Below are positions 24,694 to 33,929 of a stretch of 64,000 nt of DNA, one piece after another (within the stretch, counting starts at the first letter, position 1; the number at the start of each line of letters is the position of its first letter). The DNA lies in NCBI RefSeq assembly GCF_963576545.1, contig NC_083645.1, positions 2,938,001-3,002,000 of the forward strand, in the 5' to 3' direction. Position numbers and translations under genes: made by a program. The notes beneath the pieces are model-generated. The model was not told where the DNA came from. It did not search any database and saw nothing but the letters and a program-made list of their open reading frames with translations. The DNA comes from Limanda limanda. Lineage: Eukaryota > Chordata > Actinopteri > Pleuronectiformes > Pleuronectidae.

Positions 24694-24890
24694 CTAGAGG
24701 AAGTAAAAGTCGTAACAAGATTTCTGAAGGTGAACCTGCGGAGGGATAGACCAACCTCTCGCGCTGCCCCCCCCGACGGCAAACACGCCACCGGGACCTG
24801 CACATCTCAGGAGGGAGGGGGCAGCGAGTGAGAGAGAGAGAGAGGTGCGCCGTGGGTAGAGGCGTGCGACGCCAACCTCCGCTGCTCAAG
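24694..24890 (+). pseudogene. 18S rRNA 3' end plus ITS1-like scrap carried by the hAT
   Basis: 24694-24748 reads CTAGAGGAAGTAAAAGTCGT, then AACAAG, TTTCTGAAGGTGAACCTGCGG and AGGGAT. This is the universally conserved last ~50 nt of eukaryotic 18S rRNA, with a few substitutions. The next ~140 nt is GC-rich with C8 and GAGAGA runs, as expected of ITS1 but not verifiable by eye. It is far too short to be a functional rRNA gene. Confidence 0.75.
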
Positions 24891-25474
24891 TAACGAGCCA
24901 GTTTGGAGAATGTATTGAAAATTGAAAATGCGCGCTCACATGTCTGCCTCCACTCGCTCATCATTGTCGAGTCCTCCTCGCTCGTCTCCCGGCGCACCTG
25001 CTGCTGCTGGGCTGGTGAACCCGGCACCACATAGGTCCGTCAGTTTGGCACATTTAGCAGCCTCCACCTCCAGAGACTTCAGCTTTTTTTCCCGATGCGT
25101 TTTTTACTCTTATTATCCATTTTAAGTTTCTGTCTCAGCAGCAGCCCGTCCCGCGACTCCCCCCGCCAATGCCATGAGGTCCCGCCCCACCCTGGTTTGT
25201 GTTGTGATTGACAGCACTGTCAGGGCTCTCTGAGCCTGTCAGCCCAAGATTGATTGACAATGACAAACAATAGACCAATAATATGTGTCGATGCTGGCAA
25301 CACACTGCTAGCCCTCTGTAGCCAATTGGCCGGCCCAATTGGAGGGAATTTAGAGAGGAAGAAGAGAAAAAAAAAAAACAACAACATAGCGGACCAGACC
25401 GGCCCACATTGGGTCAACGGCCCACCGGGACTATGCCCGGTATGCCAGATGGCCAGTCCACCCCTGGGCTTGAT

Positions 25475-25970
25475 GGCTAAAAGCTCTGGCTCCTACTCTA
25501 CTTTTAGAGACTTTAGGGATGACAAGTAAACCTGAATTCTGGGATCGGAGTGCTCTAGTAGGTTGATATGGTATTAACATCTCTTTAAGGTAAAAAGGTG
25601 CCATATCATTAAGGGCCTTGAAGGTGAGGAGGAGAATTTTAAATTCTATTCTTGATTTAACAGGAAGCCAGTGTAGCGATGCTAATACTGGGGAAATGTG
25701 CTCTCTTTTCTTAGTTCTTGTCAGGACACGTGCTGCGGCATTTTGGACCAGCTGCAGAGTCTTTAACGACTTACTGCTGGAGCCTGATAATAGTGAATTA
25801 CAGTAGTCCAGTCTCGATGTAACAAAGGCGTGGACTAGTTTTTCTGCATCTTTTTGCGAAAGGACATGTCTGATTTTTGAGATATTACGCAAGTGGAAAA
25901 AGGCGGTCCTAGAAATTTGTTTTAAGTGACTATTAAAGGACTGTTTCATTGGAAGCAAGGGCAATGTCAT
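25475..25970 (-). pseudogene. L2 ORF2 C-terminal domain
   Basis: The minus-strand frame reads SFNSHLKQISRTAFFHLRNI, VLSQKDAEKLVHAFVTSRLD, YCNSLLSG, LVQNAAARVLT, HWLPVKSRIEFKILLLTFKA and NDMAPFYLKEML: the standard region after the RT fingers in L2/CR1 elements. A deletion or frameshift near 25960 separates it from the RT frame, as about two dozen codons expected between NDIAALDDIALAS and SFNSHL are missing. On the other side it is interrupted by the hAT. Confidence 0.85.
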
Positions 25971-26822
25971 CTAGCGCAGCTATATCATTAGATAATGTCT
26001 CTCTAAGGTGTTTAGGGCCGAGTATTATAACCTCAGTTTTATCTGAGTTTAATAAGAGAAAATTGCGGGTCATCCAGGTTTTTATGTCCTTGAGACATGC
26101 TCGAAGTTTAGTTAATTGATTACTTTGATCAGGTTTTATTGACAAATATAACTGGGTGTCATCCGCATAACAGTGAAAATTTACCGAGTGTGTCCTGATA
26201 ATGTTTCCTAGTGGAAGCATATATAATGAGAATAAAATTGGGCCGAGCACAGACCCCTGTGGAACACCATGGTTAACTTTGGTGCGCACAGATGACTCAT
26301 CATTAATTTGTACAAATTGGGAGCGATCAGAAAAATAAGATTTAAACCAGTTTAGGGCCGTTCCTTTAATGTTAATTAACTGTTTTAGTCTTTGTAATAA
26401 AATTTGATGGTCAATTGTGTCGAATGCTGCACTGAGATCTAACAGAACAAGGACAGACACAAGTCCCTGATCTGAAGCTATTAGAAGGTCATTAGTGACT
26501 TTTGCCAAGGCTGTCTCTGTGCTGTGATTGGTTCTAAACCCAGACTGAAAGTCCTCATATATATTATTTTCCTGGAGAAACTCACACAGCTGATTGGCTA
26601 CAACTTTTTCTAAGATTTTAGAGAGGAAGGGGAGATTAGATATTGGCCTGTAATTTGCTAAAACCTCTGGGTCTAGGGTGGTTTTTTTGAGTAGGGGTTT
26701 GATTACAGCTATTTTAAAAGACTGTGGTACATAACTTGATGATAATGACAGATTTATTGTGTTAAGTAACGAATTATCTATTAGGGGCAAAATTTCTTTA
26801 AGTAATTTTGTAGGAATGGGAT
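25933..26822 (-). pseudogene. L2 ORF2 reverse transcriptase
   Basis: Order on the minus strand: LDPIPTKLLKEILPLIDNSL, KPLLKKTTLDPEVLANYRPI, SNLPFLSKILEKVVANQL, NHSTETALAKVTNDLL, LLDLSAAFDTIDHQILLQRL (block A Asp), VPQGSVLGPILFSLYM, and the catalytic CYADDTQLYLS (near 26150). The frame is open for 285 codons. It is joined to the endonuclease by a frameshift near 26800-26822, where the ISG motif is followed by TAG in the endonuclease frame while LDPIPTK continues in another frame. Confidence 0.9.
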
Positions 26823-28190
26823 CTAAGATACACCTGATATTATTTTGGTAAACTGATCATGGGTGATCAGAGAGAAGCTGTATAAGTAATGGGAAGGATT
26901 CTCAGCCGTTTCTGAGATCTCTGTTGTTGGGTGGGTATTAGTGACAATTGAGGGCAGGAGATGGTTGATTTTATTTCTAATAGTAAGAATTTTATCATTA
27001 AAAAAGGTCATAAAGATATTGCTATTTAGGGATCGAGGAATACTGGGTTCGGTGGAGGTGTGACTCTCTGTCAGCCTGGCTACAGTGCTGAAGAGGAACC
27101 TTGGGTTGTTTTTATTCTCTTCTATTAGTTTTGAATAATAGGCAGCTCTTGCTTTGTGGAGAGCCTTTTTATATTCTTTAACACTACTCTTCCAGTCTAG
27201 GAGATTTTCAACACTGTTGCTGGAGCGCCACTTCCTTTCTAATTTTCTTGATATTTGTTTCAACTCATGTGTCTTGGAATTATACCACGGAGCTAATTGA
27301 CTATGTTTTACACATTTCTTTTTTAGAGGCGCTATTGAGTCTAATGTTAATCGTAACGAGTCTGCAGAGCTATCTACGAGGTGGTCAATCTCAATAGAGC
27401 TCGGGTTTTTAAAGAATTTGTTGTTTATGTCGACGGATAATACGGGTTTAAATGTAATTGGAATTATTTCCTTAAATTTAGCTATAGCACTATCAGGTAG
27501 ACATCTAGAAAATGCGTTTTTTATTAGGGGCATATATTCAGATAATGAAAAATCGAAGGTTATTAAATTATGGTCTGATAGTACTGGATTGCGCGGGAGT
27601 ACTGTTAAATGTTCAATTTTGACACCGTATGATAATACAAGGTCAAGTGTGTGGTTACAACAATGAGTAGGTTGATGTACACACTGACTAAAACCAATTG
27701 AGTCTAGTATTGAAATAAATGCTACGCTCAGGCTATCTTTATTATTGTCAACATGAATATTAAAGTCACCAACAATAATAATTTTATCGGTCTTTAGGAC
27801 TAGGTTTGATAAAAACTCAGGGAATTCTGTTAGAAATTCAGTATAAACCCCAGGAGCACGATAAACTACAGCAAATATGATTGGCTGTTGGTGCTTCCTG
27901 GATTGACGTGGAAGATTAAGAACAAGACATTCAAATGAGTTGTAGCTGAGTTTAGGATTAATTGATAGACTGGAGTTAAAAATAGCAGCAACTCCACCTC
28001 CTCGCCCGAGTTCCCTGGGAACGTGTGAATTTATATGACTGGGGGGAGTAGATTCATTTAGACTGACATATTTATCAGGATGCAGCCACGTCTCAGTAAG
28101 GGACAATAAATCTATATTGTAGTCTGAGACTAGTTCATTAACTAAAATAGCCTTTGAGGACAGTGATCTAATGTTTAAAAGACCTCATTT
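26823..28190 (-). pseudogene. L2 ORF2 AP-type endonuclease and linker
   Basis: Over 427 codons are open on the minus strand. Motifs in order: ILVNELVSDYNIDLLSLTET (catalytic Glu in LTET), RGGGVAAIFNSSL, FECLVLNL, IIFAVVYRAPG, IIVGDFNIHVD (GDFN), LVLSYGV, and LSDHNLITFDFSL (SDH with catalytic His). A basic linker follows with LAPWYNSKTHELKQISRKLE and ARAAYYSKLIEENKNNPRFL, as in CR1/L2 elements. It nicks target DNA for reverse transcription. The frame is intact apart from its 3' frameshift, so this is a relatively young copy. Confidence 0.9.
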
Positions 28191-28312
28191 GAAAGTCTTA
28201 GTTTCCTGTGTTGTTCCAGAGATGGTGTTAATTTGTATAAGATTATTGTGAGTTCTCGCTCTGTTATTGTTTAATTTAAATAATTGAATCGGACGGTAGA
28301 CAGAGACAGTCT

Positions 28313-28772
28313 CTATGCGGTTGGGTGACTGATCCAGAGGGAGCGCAGAGAAGTGTTTAGCACTGCAGCTCTGCTTCCTGGTCCCAACTCTGGGTTGTCA
28401 TGTAATAGACTGGGTAATATTCCTAGATAATCCCAAGTGGGATGAACGCCGTCTCTCCTAACAAGACCAGGTTTACTCCAAAAAGTTTGCCAATTATCTA
28501 TAAAGCCCACACCATTTACAGGACACCACCTCGACAGCCAGTGGTTAAAAGACAACATGCGACTAAACATGTCATCCCCTGTTGTGTTAGGGAGAGGGCC
28601 AGAGAAAATTACTGTGCCCGACATCGTTTTTGCAAAAGCACACACCGACTCAACATTAACTTAAGTGATCTCCGACATGCGAAGCCGGGAGTCGTTGCTG
28701 CCGACGTGAATTACGATTTTACTGTATTTACGATTAGTTTTAGCCAGCAGCTTATGAAGCAAGCTATATGTT
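28313..28772 (-). pseudogene. L2 ORF1 fragment with SGNH (GDSL-like) esterase motifs
   Basis: The minus-strand frame carries [15 protein letters not shown], containing the GxND block of SGNH hydrolases, and ends with [15 protein letters not shown], containing the catalytic DxxH block. Between them is [17 protein letters not shown] and FNHWLSRWC. The first block with the nucleophilic Ser is missing because the element stops near 28772. An in-frame TAA interrupts at about 28660. Esterase-type ORF1 proteins are known from L2 and CR1 LINEs; the family match is by motif only. Confidence 0.75.
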
Positions 28773-29690
28773 AATTCCAAGCTGTGGATTTCATAGATTT
28801 ACCCTTATGTTCTATGGTTTGTTTTCACATGAGGGAATTCAATCAAAACAAATAATAGTGCAAAATGGGCATAGAATTGGTGTTGGAAAATGAATTTGTG
28901 AATAACCGGGACATCAAGGGAAAAAAAAACTGTTTTGCCAGCCAAGGCACAATTGCATAAATGCCAAGCTGATTATATTGTACAATTTGTTTCAATATAA
29001 ATATCTTTCTCCTGCTGAGCTGTCAGGTCACACACAACATACACATCAAACCGCAGTTGTTCACATTTCAATTTCAGATTCAGAAATAGACAAATGTTGT
29101 GTGTGATCGATACAATCAGGTTAAAGAAAAACTAATCAATGCCTTTATATACTGAATATATGTGTAGATTTATGCTCACAGGCCAACCTCGCTGGGACTT
29201 TATCTTTCTGTTATTTCAATTTCAGATTCAGAAGTAGACAGTATGAAACGACTAAGCTGTACACACACACATACACTGGAGATCTGACACAAAATGCAAG
29301 GAACATTTCACAAGGACTCGTTTGTTTTGCCAGTTCCTTTTTTCTTGATGAGCAACGTTCTTGCACACATATCCAAATCTTCTGCAAATCATTACAGCAA
29401 CACAACATGTGAAAAAATAGGAAACTGTGTATGTACAGCATAGTTGTTAAATGTACACAGTTCTAAAATATTCATACATGTGTACAGTACATTAAAACCC
29501 CGGACATAAAAAGTTACTCATATTATTATTATGTTTTTTTATACCCCATAATTTACCCCAGGTATGAACTGGTTTTTCCAATGTACCATGCCCAGGAACA
29601 TTGCTGTTGTCAAAATAGTAAGTAAATCTTACATTGTTTGTAATAGTACATTTTAAAATATTTGTTGTGTGTGACATTTTCAATTACTTA
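28773..29690. other. non-coding stretch
   Basis: No gene. A short direct repeat TTTCAATTTCAGATTCAGAA occurs at about 29067 and 29214. Otherwise AT-rich and unremarkable. Confidence 0.5.
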
Positions 29691-30114
29691 GTTGTACAAA
29701 GTTATTCCACTAACTTTAATTATGTATATATTGCATGTCAGAATTGTAGTTTGATAAATGTTACCACAAATCACACATGAAAAATACAAGGCATTTATCA
29801 ACAAAACATGCATACATAGCTGATATAGACAGGTCATGGAAATTTTACATTCACATTGATGGATCTTACAAACAGGTAAATTGTTTTCTAAGTCAGTCAT
29901 ATAAAAGTTCTGGATATATTTGACCACGTCCAACACAGTCTTTTGTGGAGTCAAAAGTGAAGGAGAACAGTGCAGGTTGATGTGTCGGGACCGTGGAGGG
30001 TCTATTTAAAGACAAGCTGGTGTATTTGATTGGAGGGTCTGATGAGCTGACAGCGTCTTTGCAAGTGGTGATTACAGTAATTTGCAAGATGGAAACTGAG
30101 TTGTGTTGGCACAT
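29690..30114 (-). repeat. uncharacterised dispersed coding-like repeat, copy 2
   Basis: The reverse complement of 29850-30100 is similar to 19730-19990. On the minus strand one frame reads TPQKTVLDVVKYIQNFYM and another reads STVPTHQPALFSFTFDSTKD. The two copies share indel-poor alignment but different flanks, which fits a dispersed element more than a local duplication. Confidence 0.5.
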
Positions 30115-30189
30115 GATTGTGCGAAGACCACGGATGAATTATATTATATTATTATATAATACATAAATTAAAGTATATATACAAACATT

Positions 30190-30556
30190 AGGGATGTAAA
30201 ATAATGAGTGAATGAACCAGAGTTAATATTTAAAAACACCCAGATGGAGCAGTTGATAGGATCACCGTTTATCTGCATAGAGGACTGTTACCTTCAAAGA
30301 ACTTCATCTGTTTTTGTCCACCCTGACCGAAGCGACACCGCTGTCCCCACTCACTAACTCCGCTAACCATTAGCCTGCTCTACACACTGGCTCAAACATA
30401 ACAAACAGACAGTATGGACGGACGGACATACAAACAGATAGCACCAAATCATGTTATCTGTGGGTTCTTATGTTTGGGAGTGTGAGGGGTATTCAGCTGC
30501 AACATGACACTTTACCACTTGATATCACTAAATTTTACACACTGAACCTTTAAAAC
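30190..30556 (-). mobile_element. MITE-like repeat, one recognised end
   Basis: The minus strand starts TTTTAAAGGTTCAGTGTGTA and continues AAATTTAGTGATATC, then CATGTTGCAGCTGAATACCC. I know this 5' end from many percomorph genomes as a short interspersed DNA element. The other terminus is not visible, so the lower boundary is approximate. Confidence 0.5.
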
Positions 30557-30586
30557 TAAAATCTTTCAAATGTATTTTATTTTTAC

Positions 30587-30698
30587 CTAATCTCTTTTTA
30601 ATGGGAATTTGGTTCTTTACCATCCTAAATTCAGCATAACCTATGTCTTTCTCTTCAACTACTGGATCATCACCATGTCTGCCGAACTTTGAGTCATA
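30587..30698 (-). CDS. orphan internal exon, unknown gene
   Basis: Minus strand: acceptor TTGTTCTTGCAG just above 30698, 112 nt open in one frame encoding YDSKFGRHGDDPVVEEKD then IGYAEFRMVKNQIPIKKRL, and a GTAAAA donor below 30587. The composition is coding-like (balanced charge, no stops), and the exon lies back-to-back with the plus-strand SAM/PB1-like remnant starting at about 30733. I do not recognise the protein; it could be a transposon exon. Confidence 0.35.
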
Positions 30699-30732
30699 CT
30701 GCAAGAACAAATACGGAAGCTTCCTTTGCCCT

Positions 30733-31250
30733 CAGGAATCCCAGAGACTGATTAAAGCATATCGTTCAAGAGACATTTACAATTAAGGAAGACTTTAGTA
30801 TGCAGTTCCAGGACCAAGAATTTGATGATAAGTTTTTCACTCCCCTTGAATCTACCAACATCAACGAACAAGAGCCCATCAAGATGGTTCCTGCTGAACC
30901 ATTGATCACATTAGCAGCTGAGGATTATTTGCCCGCTAAAGGACTCCAGGAGAGATTTGATAGCGGGGCTACAGAGTTATCTGAAGATATTGGTTGCAGT
31001 TCCACTGCATCCAGTGATATCATTCTGTCTTCTCCAAGGAGCATCTCCTCCCTTCGTTCTGTGTCATGGGCAGCTCAGTTTGAGATACCTACCTTCTCCT
31101 TTGACACCGAGCTTGTTTTACAAGCTGCAAATGAAGCTTACCAAAAGGACAGAACCCTACTCAACAATCCTTCAGTAAATCCAACATTCTGGAGAAAGTA
31201 GCAGAGAGCATTTTGGTCTACACTGCCTATCCTTCACACAATAACTTTTT
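30733..31250 (+). pseudogene. teleost SAM/PB1-like transposon-associated gene, N-terminal region
   Basis: After a TTTGCCCTCAG acceptor the frame reads GIPET, stop, LKHIVQETFTIKEDFSMQFQ, then DQEFDDKFFTPLEST: the PB1-like module of a large family of uncharacterised fish proteins. A Ser-rich linker leads to FEIPTFSFDTELVLQAANEA and YQKDRTLLNNPS. The next conserved words (SNILEKVAESILVYTAYPS) continue in another frame, so there is a frameshift near 31170. A stop at about 30753 also breaks it. Family recognition is from memory of recurrent teleost proteins; function is unknown. Confidence 0.6.
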
Positions 31251-31740
31251 ATGTTTTTTAGGGCAACGTTGAACAGGGAACCAACCCAACTTTGACACAT
31301 AAATGAGTTATAATTCATCAATAGCCCGGTTAAATAATTATTTCATTGTAGTATTTCATGCTGGTCTCATCAAAATCTCGTAGGAAATGCTACTAAAAGT
31401 AATGCACATGAATTCCACGTAATCGTGAGTCAGGAGGCTGGGGCAACGTGTTCTATGTTCTGTCATTTGAATGTTGATTAAAACATTTAAAATTATATTA
31501 TGTTGTATATGTTTTTTTAAGTTACTTTCAAGTGTTTAACCTTCGTGTTGTTCTTGGATCAGATTGACCCCAAGTGTGAGTGTGTGTGTGCATGCTGCTC
31601 ATGTTTCTATTGCCCTACGTGTGCTTCCTAGTATGCCAGGGGAAGCAAGGACAACACAAGTTGTAGTTACCTGTTCACTTTTGATTTGATTTACTTTTTA
31701 TTATTATTATTTTTCAGTGCAGAACTTGATGTACAGTCAT
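31251..31740. other. non-coding stretch between remnant exons
   Basis: Contains a short GT run near 31580-31592. Probably intron-like or deleted middle part of the SAM/PB1-like gene. Confidence 0.45.
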
Positions 31741-31751
31741 TTATTTAGGCT

Positions 31752-32130
31752 TTGATTGGTGACAAAGTGCAAAACCATGAGGATGAAGTTTGGCAGTTAG
31801 CTCCCCGCCTAAAAGACATTGTGGATCTTATTTGTGCTCAGAACATTTCCTTGTCCCAGATAGCATTTCTTGACACTTTGATCCAAGAATATTTGGAGTT
31901 GAGAAAGATGTTGTTTCCTGAAATTCAGCTAAAACCCAAGCACCACTATTTGCGCCATTATTCAGCACTGTTTTTGAAATTTGGTCCATTGATTAGGTTA
32001 TGGGCGCTTAGGTTTGAAAGTAAGCACAGTTATTTTAAAAGATGTGCCAGACACTTCAAAAATATTTGTAAAACTCTGTCAGAACGTCATCACATGTATC
32101 AGGCATATATTTTAGCTGGGTAAGAATGCA
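31752..32130 (+). pseudogene. SAM/PB1-like transposon-associated gene, C-terminal core
   Basis: Frame: VWQLAPRLKDIVDLICAQNI, LIQEYLELRKMLFPEIQLKP, KHHYLRHYSALFLKFGPLIR, LWALRFESKHSYFKRCARHF, KNICKTLSERHHM. The KxHHxxHY...GPL...WxxRFExKHxYFK pattern recurs in many fish transposon-like proteins. It resembles the C-terminal part of plant CACTA-like transposases only loosely. It opens after an acceptor-like TTATTTAG and ends at a TAA. The central DDE-bearing part expected before it is absent here. Confidence 0.6.
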
Positions 32131-32295
32131 TTAAACTACTGCAAGTGAAGGACAGCTGTGCGTTTTATCCCAACATCTACAGTGACACTATTAAACATGC
32201 AGTCAGGGAGTTAGCCGTTTCAGAAAGCAACACCAGTTACCACAGACATTCAGTACAAGGGCACTGCATAGAAAAAAGGGTAGTTTCTTTTTTAC

Positions 32296-32550
32296 AGAAA
32301 TGATGAGTATATGGAGTTTAGTGAACTTCTACTCATCTTGATTCAAAATGATACATCTGTGTATGTTTCGATGGATATCCACAAAGGCATCTTCCTCTCA
32401 GAATACCATCTGTATTCTGTGACAAAAGACTGTCTTGGGTTACAGTGTATCAATATTAATGACCTGCCAGATTTATATCCTTTGGTATCATACATTCTTG
32501 ATGGATACCAAGTCATTCCACTAAAACACAGTATTGTGGCAAAATAATGT
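32296..32550 (+). pseudogene. SAM/PB1-like gene, last exon remnant
   Basis: Frame reads YMEFSELLLILIQNDTSVYV, LSEYHLYSVTKDC, then LPDLYPLVSYILDGYQVIPL before a TAA. It follows the core piece in the expected order of the family (SEYH...LPDxxPLxxY...G...VxLKH). The intervening DNA is stop-rich. Confidence 0.55.
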
Positions 32551-32639
32551 CCAATAAAAGCTCACTCACTGTTAATAGTTTGACATTAATATAAGTGTTA
32601 CCTGATGCATGTCCCTGCTCTGTTAACTCAGAACGAACC

Positions 32640-33590
32640 TTCCTAGATGTCGCCGTCATGGAAGTCCTACCAGAACTTCAAGCAGTAAACAAAAACATTC
32701 GGAAGAGCACTTGCAGTCCATTGGAGTCGAGACGTACGCTTCGTAACGGAGGCTGATTTGATGACCGCATTAAGACCAGTACAAGCCAGAAAGCTTTTTC
32801 GGTTTGGTGGCAAAATATCCCATATCTCTACAAGATGTAGAGATTGACCCCAAGAGGGCTATATTGTTGGAACAGGCTTCCATTCCCTTGTCAAACAGTT
32901 GCCAACAGAATTGAAAATGAGAGGCGCACTTCACCACAACACCCAAATTGAGAAAAAGAAAACACCAGACTGACTCAGACCACACAGACGAGATCCCATT
33001 AGAAGAGAGAGCAGCAATGCAGGACACCTACGGATGCATTAAATGGAATGTAAGATTTCTGCCCCTTGAAGAAACTCAAGAGAGCCATCAGCAAAAGATG
33101 GAAAAACTCAAGGTGATGTTCCAACACTCTGATGCCAATCCAGAGGAGGTAAAATGGCTTATGAAGTCCACTTTTTACACACAGCGTCAACATGTCAACC
33201 CGGGGAAAAGTATCAAGTGCCTTAGAGAGGAGTAGCCGTTTTGGTTTGATGAACTTGGCATGTCAGTCCACTTCAAGGAACTCACTGGGATTGACCTCAA
33301 AGAGACATTCACACGAAATTTGGACGTGAAGGGAAAAAGGCTTCTAGACTACATGACCACAGTTTGTGTCAACAAGAGCAAGAAGTTCTTTCGGAATTAT
33401 GCAAGGCTTCAGAGGATGCGGGGACCGCAGAGTGGCTGCTCAGATGATGTGATAGAGATGCTCCTCCTTCTGCTCAGCTACTACGATGAGAAGGAGGAGT
33501 CTATGTTCTAACATGTAGAAGATACATGTCTGGCAGAAGAGGTCCAACTGGAGCAAGTGCCTCTGACACCCGCTGTTATTGTTTGCGGTA
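32640..33590 (+). pseudogene. second SAM-type teleost transposon-associated gene remnant
   Basis: A start segment (32640-32790) has a SAM-like FVTEADLMTALRPVQARKLF. A broken stretch follows, then RKRKHQTDSDHTDEIPLEER, DTYGCIKWNVRFLPLEETQE, NPEEVKWLMKSTFYTQRQHV (32948-33230), a stop, then FDELGMSVHFKELTGIDLKE, LDVKGKRLLDYMTTVC and DVIEMLLLLLSYYDEKEESM (33240-33510). After one more stop comes HVEDTCLAEEVQLEQVPLTP, ending at a GTAAGT donor near 33588. The order matches the N-to-middle part of the same broad family as 30.7-32.5 kb, so this is another copy lying downstream of it. Confidence 0.6.
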
Positions 33591-33929
33591 AGTCGGTTTC
33601 ATACTTCCTTTTTTTAATTGCACTGTTTATAGAATTGGTCATGTGAGTGCAGCGCTTATTAATATAACCTTAAATAATTTCTTAATAGGACAGTCCTGCT
33701 ATTCCTCAACAAGGTAAATGCTGAGTCTGGATCGGAACCTTACCAACACAAACATCTCCTCCTTCATTTCTGCATTGTGCCTCATGTTTTCTCAGTAAAC
33801 CCAGAAAAAGGAACCAAAGTTGAGAATAAAAACTCTCCGATCACAGGTGGCGTTAAGCCTTAATATGGACTCTATGGACTCTGGCTGTTTGTTTGAGAAG
33901 AGGTAGTGTCAGTTTTCACTTTGTTAAAT

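Larger units (their letters stand above)
23774..25466. mobile_element. non-autonomous hAT element inserted in the L2 LINE
   Basis: Ends are CAGGGGTGGACTGG (23774 on) and CCAGTCCACCCCTG (to 25466), a 14-bp inverted pair starting CAGGGG as in hAT elements. The 8-bp target duplication GGCTTGAT is exact (23766-23773 and 25467-25474). Removing the element rejoins L2 C-terminal codons. No transposase is present. Internal cargo includes a GTACTTAAGTATCAAAAGTA-type tandem patch (24180-24310), an 18S/ITS1 scrap (24694-24890) and CpG-rich sequence to 25160. Confidence 0.9.
22844..28772 (-). mobile_element. L2-clade LINE, nearly full length, 5'-truncated in ORF1
   Basis: Reading the minus strand: a partial esterase-like ORF1 (28313-28772), an ORF2 endonuclease (26823-28190), a reverse transcriptase (25933-26790), a C-terminal domain (25475-25970 and 23690-23765, split by a hAT) and a 3' UTR ending in TTGATTGATTGA-type tetranucleotides at 22844-22860. 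L2 elements typically end in short tandem repeats instead of poly(A). Scraps of the same family lie at 7.7, 12.7, 13.3 and 18.4 kb. Confidence 0.85.

Noticed and set aside
24694..24748. Functional 18S rRNA gene
   Set aside because: Only the last ~50 nt is present, with substitutions, inside a hAT element.
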